From: Halanaerobiaceae bacterium
GTDB lineage: Bacteria; Bacillota; Halanaerobiia; Halanaerobiales; DTU029
Direction: 5' to 3'
Assembly (NCBI GenBank): GCA_012521855.1
Contig: JAAYLO010000201.1
Span: forward strand, 1-9,688
DNA length: 9,688 bases
The notes under the pieces were generated by a model. That model was not told where the DNA came from. It ran no database searches and worked only from the letters and a program-made list of their open reading frames with translations. The translations under genes were made by a program, and so were the position numbers. Below, one piece after another: positions 1-5,640 of this stretch. Numbering within the stretch: the first letter of the stretch is position 1; every line of letters starts with the position of its first letter.

Positions 1-20
1 ATATATAATAGCCTTAGAAA

Positions 21-500
21 TTAATTTTTCTCTTTATTCAGCAAAACAACTACTTCTGCAGCCATTCCTTCTTCTCTGCCTACAAAACCTAATTTTTCTG
101 TTGTAGTAGCCTTAATATTGATCCTGTCACTGGAAATATCCAGAACTCCGGCAATATTATCTTTCATTTCCTGAATATATGGAGCAAGTCTGGGCTTTTC
201 AGCCATTATTATCATATCAATATTCTCTACAATATAGTCATTTTCCAGAAGATATTTTTTTATCTCTTCAAGGAGAACAAGGCTGCTGATGCCTTTATAT
301 TTTTCATCAGTATCAGGAAAATGCAAACCAATATCTCCTTTTCCCATAGCACCGAGTAAGGCATCCATCAAGGCATGAGTCAGGACATCAGCATCTGAAT
401 GTCCAGCTAATCCCTTTTCTGCAGGTATATGTACACCACCCAATACCAGACTTTCTCCCTTTTGCAGCTGATGAACATCATAGCCTATCCCTATCCTCAA
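21..500 (-). CDS. ispF: IspF, 2-C-methyl-D-erythritol 2,4-cyclodiphosphate synthase
   Basis: IspF cyclises CDP-ME 2-phosphate to MEcPP with release of CMP, two steps after IspD in the MEP pathway. The protein normally forms a zinc-dependent trimer. The 159-residue length is typical. The metal-binding residues D8, H10 (G-Y-D-V-H) and H42 are at the same positions as in E. coli IspF, and G-H-S-D-A-D at 33-38 is intact, as is the F-P-D-T-D segment at 61-65 that lines the active site. The start is TTG, chosen because the product then begins M-R-I-G-I-G-Y-D-V-H as in the family. The 23-base overlap with ispD suggests translational coupling. The intermediate enzyme IspE is not in this window. Only 20 bases follow the TAA stop, and nothing is recognisable in them. 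Confidence 0.96.
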   Translation of the reverse strand: MRIGIGYDVHQLQKGESLVLGGVHIPAEKGLAGHSDADVLTHALMDALLGAMGKGDIGLHFPDTDEKYKGISSLVLLEEIKKYLLENDYIVENIDMIIMAEKPRLAPYIQEMKDNIAGVLDISSDRINIKATTTEKLGFVGREEGMAAEVVVLLNKEKN

Positions 501-1188
501 AACATTTTCTCCTTTGCTTTAAAATATTCTCTGCCGTAATTATATCCAGGGGGACAGTTATCTTTATATTTTCATACGAACCCTCTATTACTTTTACCGG
601 CTTCCCCATATACTCCAGCAATGAGGCATCATCAGTGGCAGGATAATCTTCAGGAACCTTTTTATGTGCTTCCAGTATATCTTTATACAAAAAAGCCTGT
701 GGTGTCTGAACTGTCATTAAAGTACTGCGCTGAGGTGTTTCTACAACAAAATCCTCTGAATCAACCCTCTTCACAGTATCTTTTAATCTGGTGCCAACTA
801 CTACAGCATTGTAGGAATTGAGGGTTTCTATTACCCTATTTAATAAAGATTGGGTAATAAGCGGTCTGGCACCATCATGTATTATAACATAATCAATTGC
901 TGGTGAAAAGGCCTGTAAACCAGCAAATACTGATTCACGTCTAGTCTTCCCACCAGCAACTAATTCTACATTTTTTTTAAAATACTTATTTATAATATTT
1001 TCACGGCAATAATCAATTTCATCAGCTGCTGTTACTACAATTATTTGATCTATAGAATTATTGCTTATAAAAACTGATAGAGTATGTGCCAGAACAGGGC
1101 GTCCCATTAATTCTATATATAGTTTATTTACTTTACTATTCATCCTTTTGCCCTGACCTGCAGCAGGTATAACTACTCCGTTTGACAT
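478..1188 (-). CDS. ispD: IspD, 2-C-methyl-D-erythritol 4-phosphate cytidylyltransferase
   Basis: IspD joins CTP and MEP to form CDP-ME with release of pyrophosphate, the third step of the non-mevalonate isoprenoid pathway, in the cytosol. The 236-residue product has the nucleotide-binding loop P-A-A-G-Q-G-K-R-M at 8-16 with K22 following, G-G-K-T-R-R-E-S-V at 79-87, H-D-G-A-R-P at 104-109, T-D-D-A at 185-188 and N-I-K-I-T at 207-211, all conserved in the family. Loss of the Gln in the common K-Q motif (here N-K-L) is also seen in B. subtilis IspD, so it is not a defect. Start ATG at 1188 has AGGAG seven bases upstream. The TGA at 480-478 lies inside the ispF frame, giving a 23-base overlap with the next enzyme gene of the pathway. 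Confidence 0.96.
   Translation of the reverse strand: MSNGVVIPAAGQGKRMNSKVNKLYIELMGRPVLAHTLSVFISNNSIDQIIVVTAADEIDYCRENIINKYFKKNVELVAGGKTRRESVFAGLQAFSPAIDYVIIHDGARPLITQSLLNRVIETLNSYNAVVVGTRLKDTVKRVDSEDFVVETPQRSTLMTVQTPQAFLYKDILEAHKKVPEDYPATDDASLLEYMGKPVKVIEGSYENIKITVPLDIITAENILKQRRKCFEDRDRL
509..515 (-). promoter_or_regulatory. Ribosome binding site of ispF, inside ispD
   Basis: AAAGGAG on the minus strand ends eight bases before the TTG at 500-498. An intervening ATG is out of frame and hits TGA after one codon. This supports the TTG start, which also gives the family's usual N-terminus. Confidence 0.75.
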
Positions 1189-1223
1189 AAAAATACTCCT
1201 TATTATTTCTTATAAAATAACAT

Positions 1224-1252
1224 ATTTTAGTAATATATCAGTTTCTAAACAA
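1224..1252 (-). promoter_or_regulatory. Possible weak promoter before ispD
   Basis: On the minus strand TTGTTT (1252-1247, overlapping the yacL stop) and TAAAAT (1229-1224) are spaced by 17 bases. The -10 matches five of six consensus bases and the -35 only partly. In such AT-rich sequence this could be chance. If real, transcription would begin near 1217. Confidence 0.3.
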
Positions 1253-2333
1253 TCTGTTTTTTGGCATTCGGTTTAGCAAAAATCATCCTTCCAGCAGCTG
1301 TTTGAAGTATACTTGTTACAAGTACAGAGACCTTTTGATTCATGTAATTAATGCCATCATCTACCACGATCATTGTACCATAATCCAGATATGCTACACC
1401 CTGGCCGACTACCTTGCCTTCATTTATAAACTTTACACTCATCTCTTCTCCTGGCAGTACAATAGGTTTCACAGCATTGGCCAGTTCATTAATATTTAAC
1501 ACTCTGACACCTTGCAGTTCTGCTACTTTATTTAAATTATAATCATTGGTTATTATTTTGGCATTCATTATCTGCGCCAGTTTAATCAGTTTACTGTCTA
1601 CTTCCTGGATATCATCAAAATCCTGGTCAACAATTTCTACAGTTATGTTCGGTTCTTTCTGCATCTGTTTTAATATATCAAGTCCTCTTCTTCCCCTGTT
1701 TCGTTTCAATGTTTCTGATGAATCAGCAATATGCCTTAATTCTTCCAGTATAAACTCCGGAATGATAAGTACCCCTTCAATAAAACCGCTTTTGGCTATA
1801 TCTGCAATTCTGCCATCAATAATTACACTGGTATCCAGTATCTTATTACTGATAACTCCATCATAAATATCAACATTATACTTTTTTTCAAATAGCCTCA
1901 TTATTTCCTTTTCCTTATACAGGAATATACTGAGACCGAGATAGGCAAAGATCATATTTATTAATATTCCTATATATTTGCCTACTCCATCAGATTTTAA
2001 AACACCGGAAAAAGCAAGGCTGACCAGTAAACCAAAAAGTAGTCCAATAGTAACACCAATAACTCCTACAATCAATTTCCTCCAGGAAAGCTCTTTTAGT
2101 TTTCTCTCAAACCTGATAGCTAATTGCAATACTTTTTCCAATAAGTAAAATAGTATAAAAAAGCCAAGTAAAAAACCTATGACAATACTAATAAATTCAG
2201 AACTTATCAACCAGCTGTCAACTTCATAGATAGATACTTCTGACAAATCTGAACTTAAACCGGCGATTCCTACAAGATTAAAGCATATGATGGAACCGAA
2301 AACACCCAGAATAAAGCGCATTAGTTTCTTCAA
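1245..2333 (-). CDS. yacL: YacL-like membrane protein with PIN and TRAM domains
   Basis: The 362-residue product has four predicted membrane segments at about 5-27, 47-68, 87-110 and 119-138. A cytoplasmic PIN domain (about 163-285) follows with the acidic nuclease-type residues D167 (L-D-T-S), D173, E197/E198, D246 and D264 (T-N-D). A C-terminal TRAM domain, a small RNA-binding beta barrel, covers about 292-350. This is the layout of B. subtilis YacL and relatives, found at the same place between disA and ispD. The acidic set suggests a metal-dependent ribonuclease, but the cellular substrate is unknown to me. The start codon is TTG at 2333, supported by a strong ribosome site. I see no convincing promoter in the 66-base gap after carD, so co-transcription with carD is likely. 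The stop is TAG at 1247-1245. Confidence 0.92.
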   Translation of the reverse strand: MKKLMRFILGVFGSIICFNLVGIAGLSSDLSEVSIYEVDSWLISSEFISIVIGFLLGFFILFYLLEKVLQLAIRFERKLKELSWRKLIVGVIGVTIGLLFGLLVSLAFSGVLKSDGVGKYIGILINMIFAYLGLSIFLYKEKEIMRLFEKKYNVDIYDGVISNKILDTSVIIDGRIADIAKSGFIEGVLIIPEFILEELRHIADSSETLKRNRGRRGLDILKQMQKEPNITVEIVDQDFDDIQEVDSKLIKLAQIMNAKIITNDYNLNKVAELQGVRVLNINELANAVKPIVLPGEEMSVKFINEGKVVGQGVAYLDYGTMIVVDDGINYMNQKVSVLVTSILQTAAGRMIFAKPNAKKQIV

Positions 2334-2343
2334 TATCTATTGA

Positions 2344-2352
2344 CACCTCCTT
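2344..2352 (-). promoter_or_regulatory. Ribosome binding site of the PIN/TRAM gene
   Basis: A nine-base AAGGAGGTG, near-perfect complement of the 16S rRNA tail, ends ten bases before a TTG at 2333-2331. The next in-frame ATG (2321-2319) would be 22 bases away, too far, and an in-frame TAG lies just upstream of the TTG. The TTG is therefore the likely start. Confidence 0.75.
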
Positions 2353-2399
2353 CCATTTATAATTACCAGATATGTTAATTTAATTCGTAGAAAAATATA

Positions 2400-2903
2400 T
2401 TATTGCTTATCATCTGCAGTTTTATTTTTAATGAGTACATTGGTAATTAATTCATCTACTTCTTCTTCTTTCATTCCTTTAGAAAGAACCAGTTCACTGA
2501 TGAGTATCTGTCTGGAAGTGTTCAGCATCTTCTTTTCTCCTGTAGATAATCCCTTTTCATGATCTCTAATTGTCAGATTTCGGACTACTTCTGCCACCTC
2601 ATAAATATCCCCGGTTTTTATCTTTTCCATATTCGCCCTATAACGCCTGTTCCAATTTTGCGACATTTTACTCTTATTACTCCTGAGTAATTCTATAACC
2701 TCATCTGCTTCCTCTTCACTGATCACACTGCGGATTCCTATTTCTTCTACTTTTTCTACAGGGATCATCACCTTCATATCGCCTATCGGTAATTTCATAA
2801 TATAGTATTTTTTTTCTTCACCCAGTATTTCCTTGACTTCTATAGCAACAATAGTACCTGCTCCATGGTTCGGGTATACTATATTATCGCCTACTTTGAA
2901 CAT
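2400..2903 (-). CDS. CarD/CdnL-family RNA polymerase-binding transcription regulator
   Basis: The 167-residue product begins M-F-K-V-G-D-N-I-V-Y-P-N-H-G-A-G, the start typical of CarD/CdnL proteins. The N-terminal Tudor-like RNA polymerase interaction domain covers about 1-60, with G-D-M-K-V-M-I-P-V at 41-49. A helical C-terminal domain follows, with a conserved Trp, W84 in Q-N-W-N-R-R-Y, matching the Trp of mycobacterial CarD that stabilises the open promoter complex. In actinobacteria and myxobacteria such proteins activate rRNA and other promoters; the role in low-GC anaerobes is less well defined. The frame is open 29 codons further upstream, but that stretch contains the promoter and lacks family similarity, so ATG at 2903 is chosen; AGAGGGG lies 11 bases before it. 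The gene sits between disA and yacL, a position where Bacillus has none. Confidence 0.9.
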   Translation of the reverse strand: MFKVGDNIVYPNHGAGTIVAIEVKEILGEEKKYYIMKLPIGDMKVMIPVEKVEEIGIRSVISEEEADEVIELLRSNKSKMSQNWNRRYRANMEKIKTGDIYEVAEVVRNLTIRDHEKGLSTGEKKMLNTSRQILISELVLSKGMKEEEVDELITNVLIKNKTADDKQ

Positions 2904-2952
2904 CTTAAACTCAACCCCTCTGTGTTCCAGGACAAATAAATACTTAGAATTA

Positions 2953-2981
2953 ATTATATCACTTAAGAAAAAAACTGTCAA
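2953..2981 (-). promoter_or_regulatory. Consensus sigma-A promoter of the carD-family gene
   Basis: The minus strand carries a perfect -35 TTGACA (2981-2976), a 17-base spacer and a perfect TATAAT (2958-2953), with TG one base upstream of the -10 (TGATATAAT). The predicted start is near 2946, giving a leader of about 43 bases before the ATG at 2903. It lies in the 90-base gap after disA and implies strong constitutive expression of carD and probably of yacL-ispD-ispF. It also shows that the frame upstream of 2903 is not coding. Confidence 0.88.
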
Positions 2982-2993
2982 ACACTGCATGTT

Positions 2994-4070
2994 TTAGATA
3001 TGACGGTCCAGCAAGACCTGATCCCTGAGGCGTCTCAGCCCGTCTTTAATAGCCTGTGCCCTGACCTCACCAATACCGTCAACGTCATCAAGTTCATCAG
3101 GTGAAGCATTAATAATATTCTGCAAAACCTCAAATCTATTTACCAGATTCTCGATTACTGGCATAGGCAATCTCGGGATCTTTCTTAATATGCGGTAACC
3201 CCTGGGTGTAACAGATAAATCCAGGGAATTCACACTGCCTCCATGGCCAAGGGCTTTACTGATAGTACTCAAAGACAGCATTTCGTCAGACGACCAGTTC
3301 GTTAGATCATATAATAATTTTTCAGGATCTTTCTCTTCTTCTTCATTATCATAGACCATATAATCCCTGATTAATAGCATAATTTCTTCTTTCAAATTAG
3401 AGATTATTTCCTGCAGCTGCATATTAATCAGGCGTCCTTCAGTACCTAATTCATCGATATATCTTTTTATCTCCCTCTCAATTTTAATTACCATCTCTGC
3501 TCTCTGTATAACAGTTACTACATCAGAGATAGTAACCAGATCTTCAAACTCAAGAGCAGCCAGATTGGTCAAGGCCTGATCCAGAACATTCCGGTACTTT
3601 TCCAGGGTCTGGACTGCCTGGTTTGCCTTGGACAAAATAACCCTTATATCTTCCAGAACATGTTTATGATTCCCAAGGTAGAGTGAAATAATATCCCTGC
3701 GCTGAGAGATTGCTATAACCAGTTTTCCGGTTTGTTTGGCGACCCTCTCTGCTGTGCGGTGCCTGGTCCCGGTCTCATCAGACGGAAGAGTGGGATCAGG
3801 TATCAGCTGTGCGTTTGCACAGAGAATCCTGTCAGCATTATCATTCAGGACCAATGCTCCGTCCATCTTGGCCAGTTCATATAAACGGGAAGGTGTCAGT
3901 TCAGCATTAAGATTAAAACCCCCATCTACTATTCCCAATACCTCTTCGCTATCGCCCACAACAATTAAGCCGCCAGTTTTTGCTCTAAGGACATTTTCCA
4001 GGCCTTCCCGCAATGCAGTACCCGGTGCAACCATTTTTAAGACTTCCATTAGTTTCGAATCTTTATCCAT
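2994..4070 (-). CDS. disA: DisA, DNA-integrity scanning diadenylate cyclase
   Basis: DisA makes cyclic di-AMP from two ATP and scans DNA for branched structures, slowing c-di-AMP production when it binds them. The 358-residue length is typical. The N-terminal DAC domain shows the catalytic D-G-A at 70-72 and G-T-R-H-R-T-A at 101-107. A helical spine (about 140-285) follows, then a C-terminal helix-hairpin-helix DNA-binding domain with D-V-D-G-I-G-E-V-R-A at about 328-337. Start ATG at 4070 is three bases after the radA stop, with a G-rich GAGGTGGGGTGAT ribosome site overlapping the radA end, so the two genes are probably translationally coupled. All key motifs are present. I see no promoter of its own, so it likely depends on the radA promoter and on read-through from clpC. 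Confidence 0.96.
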   Translation of the reverse strand: MDKDSKLMEVLKMVAPGTALREGLENVLRAKTGGLIVVGDSEEVLGIVDGGFNLNAELTPSRLYELAKMDGALVLNDNADRILCANAQLIPDPTLPSDETGTRHRTAERVAKQTGKLVIAISQRRDIISLYLGNHKHVLEDIRVILSKANQAVQTLEKYRNVLDQALTNLAALEFEDLVTISDVVTVIQRAEMVIKIEREIKRYIDELGTEGRLINMQLQEIISNLKEEIMLLIRDYMVYDNEEEEKDPEKLLYDLTNWSSDEMLSLSTISKALGHGGSVNSLDLSVTPRGYRILRKIPRLPMPVIENLVNRFEVLQNIINASPDELDDVDGIGEVRAQAIKDGLRRLRDQVLLDRHI

Positions 4071-4073
4071 TTA

Positions 4074-5432
4074 TCACCCCACCTCACATATTATTTTATA
4101 TAGTTCATGGATACTCTTAATTCCAACTATATCTAATTCTGGATCAAAGTTAAGGCCCTTCATGCTGCCCTTTGGTATAATTATCCTGGTATAACCCAGT
4201 TTTTTTAGCTCACTGATCCGTTCACTTATATTACTTATAGCCCTGACTTCGCCTGCAAGGCCGACCTCTCCTGCTGCTGCCATATTTACAGGCAGAGATT
4301 TATCTTTATGGCTGGAAATAATAGCAGAAATAATACCCAGATCCAGTGCAGGTTCATCAATATAAAAACCGCCGGTAATATTTATATGTACATCTTTCGC
4401 CTGAAAATTAATACCTAATTTTTTCTCAAGAACAGCAATTAACATGGTGACACGCTTATAATCCACACCACTGGACACCCTCTGCGGTACAGAAAAGGCA
4501 GCCGGAGAGACCAGTGCCTGAACTTCAATCAATAGGGGACGGCTCCCCTCAATAACCGGAACTATCACCGAACCCGAAACATCAACAGGCCGCTCCTCGA
4601 GGAATAGCTGTGAGGGATTCAAGACTTCTTCCATTCCTGTATCCATCATCTCAAAAACCCCTACCTCATTTGTAGAACCAAAACGGTTTTTGACAGCACG
4701 GAGCAATCTATAAGAATAGCTTCTCTCACCTTCAAACTGCAAAACTGTATCAACCAGATGTTCCAGAACTCTCGGCCCGGCCAACTCTCCTTCTTTTGTT
4801 ACGTGGCCTATTAATATTATAGGTACATCCTCAGTTTTAGCAATTTCCATCAGCTTATTCGTGATTTCCTTTACCTGTGAAACACTGCCGGGAGCTCCAT
4901 CCAGGCCTGGAGCCCGGACTGTTTGAATAGAATCAATTATAACAAGATTGTATTTATCCCGATTCAGGTGTGCAATTATTTGCTCAAGATTGGTTTCCGA
5001 CAGTATATATAATTCATCATTAATTACCTGTAAACGTTTTGCCCGGATTTTTATTTGAACAGGAGATTCTTCGCCAGAAATATACAAAACCTTCCCGTAC
5101 TTACTACTAAAAAGGGAAGCCGCCTGAAGTATCAAGGTAGATTTACCGATACCAGGGGCTCCTCCTATTAATATCAAAGAACCTCTTACAATACCGCCGC
5201 CCAGAACCCGGTCAAATTCCTGTATCCCTGTTTTATAGCGGGAGCTTACACTGCTTTCAATCTCTGTAATGGGACATACTTCGTTTCTAATGGCAGGGTT
5301 CTGCTTTCCTTTATTTGTAACTGCTTCTTCCTGAAATGAATTCCAGGAACTGCATTGCGGACAACGCCCCATCCACTTCGAACTATTGTAGCCACATTCA
5401 GCACATATATAAATACATTTATTGATAGCCAT
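4074..5432 (-). CDS. radA: RadA/Sms, DNA repair and recombination ATPase
   Basis: RadA is a RecA-like hexameric motor that acts in recombination, branch migration and repair. The 452-residue product has the full family layout: an N-terminal zinc finger (C10/C13 and C24/C27), a RecA-type ATPase core with Walker A G-A-P-G-I-G-K-S-T at 91-99 and a Walker B strand ending at D167 (L-V-I-I-D), the RadA-specific K-N-R-F-G motif at 248-252, and a C-terminal Lon-protease-like domain (about 275-450) that is not expected to be a protease. Start ATG at 5432 has GAGG nine bases upstream. It has its own promoter after clpC, and its TGA stop lies three bases before disA. In B. subtilis RadA is reported to restrain DisA, so the pairing fits. 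Confidence 0.95.
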   Translation of the reverse strand: MAINKCIYICAECGYNSSKWMGRCPQCSSWNSFQEEAVTNKGKQNPAIRNEVCPITEIESSVSSRYKTGIQEFDRVLGGGIVRGSLILIGGAPGIGKSTLILQAASLFSSKYGKVLYISGEESPVQIKIRAKRLQVINDELYILSETNLEQIIAHLNRDKYNLVIIDSIQTVRAPGLDGAPGSVSQVKEITNKLMEIAKTEDVPIILIGHVTKEGELAGPRVLEHLVDTVLQFEGERSYSYRLLRAVKNRFGSTNEVGVFEMMDTGMEEVLNPSQLFLEERPVDVSGSVIVPVIEGSRPLLIEVQALVSPAAFSVPQRVSSGVDYKRVTMLIAVLEKKLGINFQAKDVHINITGGFYIDEPALDLGIISAIISSHKDKSLPVNMAAAGEVGLAGEVRAISNISERISELKKLGYTRIIIPKGSMKGLNFDPELDIVGIKSIHELYKIICEVG

Positions 5433-5445
5433 TTATTGATTCCTC

Positions 5446-5460
5446 ACAAAATGCTTTTGT
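5446..5460 (-). repeat. 15-bp inverted repeat at the predicted radA transcription start
   Basis: The minus strand reads ACAAAA-GCA-TTTTGT, a perfect 6-3-6 inverted repeat. It spans roughly +1 to +15 of the predicted radA transcript and abuts the GAGG ribosome site (5445-5442). It could be an operator or a weak RNA hairpin, but in AT-rich intergenic DNA a chance palindrome is also possible. It matches neither the CtsR heptads nor the Gram-positive LexA box. Confidence 0.4.
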
Positions 5461-5467
5461 ATAATTA

Positions 5468-5496
5468 ATTATATCATTTTTAGCATCATTTTACAA
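5468..5496 (-). promoter_or_regulatory. Sigma-A type promoter of radA
   Basis: On the minus strand a -35 box TTGTAA (5496-5491) is separated by 17 bases from a perfect TATAAT (5473-5468). The -10 is preceded by TG one base upstream (TGATATAAT), an extended -10. Predicted transcription start is near 5461, about 29 bases before the radA ATG. This would let radA-disA be expressed independently of the upstream ctsR operon promoter. Confidence 0.75.
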
Positions 5497-5517
5497 GGAA
5501 TAGTAATGATATTTCCC

Positions 5518-5640
5518 CTAAGAACTGAATATCAATTTACCCTCTTTTTCTTCAATTCGGAGCTTGCTCCCCGTCCTGATACTTCCATCCAATATCTTCT
5601 CTGAGATTGGGTTTTCAAGCAGCCGCTGAATACTTCTTCT
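5518..5640 (-). pseudogene. clpC: Detached in-frame C-terminal tail of ClpC (40 codons plus TAG)
   Basis: Directly after the TAA at 5643-5641 the same frame stays open for 40 codons to TAG at 5520-5518. It reads R-R-S-I-Q-R-L-L-E-N-P at its start and contains K-I-L-D-G and K-L-R-I-E further on. These are the pieces expected after G-A-R-P-L in ClpC/ClpB D2 domains (family pattern L-R-R-x-I-Q-R-x-x-E-x-P-L-A-x-x-I-L-x-G). With Leu at the stop position the protein would be 805 residues, normal for ClpC. No start codon or ribosome site suggests independent translation. The tail is best seen as part of clpC separated by one base change, TTA to TAA. Confidence 0.9.

Noticed and set aside
1120..1150. 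Defective IspD because the usual K-Q pair is missing
   Set aside because: As I recall it, B. subtilis IspD has the same R/V-N-K-L pattern at this place, and all other active-site motifs are present.
2976..2983. CtsR heptad at the carD promoter
   Set aside because: Only one GTCAAA half-site is present, and it is simply the complement of the -35 TTGAC. No second heptad lies at the required spacing.
2904..2990. N-terminal extension of the CarD protein from an ATG at 2990
   Set aside because: The stretch contains a perfect sigma-A promoter, has no similarity to the family, and the usual CarD start M-F-K-V-G-D is at 2903 with a ribosome site.
3736..4194. Plus-strand open frames, for example at 3736-4194, 1546-1866 and 7199-7534
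   Set aside because: They lie antisense within well-identified genes, show no family features or proper ribosome sites, and are expected by chance opposite long coding regions.
5433..5517. Intrinsic terminator after clpC
   Set aside because: The only hairpin candidate is the AT-rich ACAAAA/TTTTGT repeat with a weak stem and no T-run after it on the coding strand. The other gaps likewise have no GC-rich stem plus T-tract.
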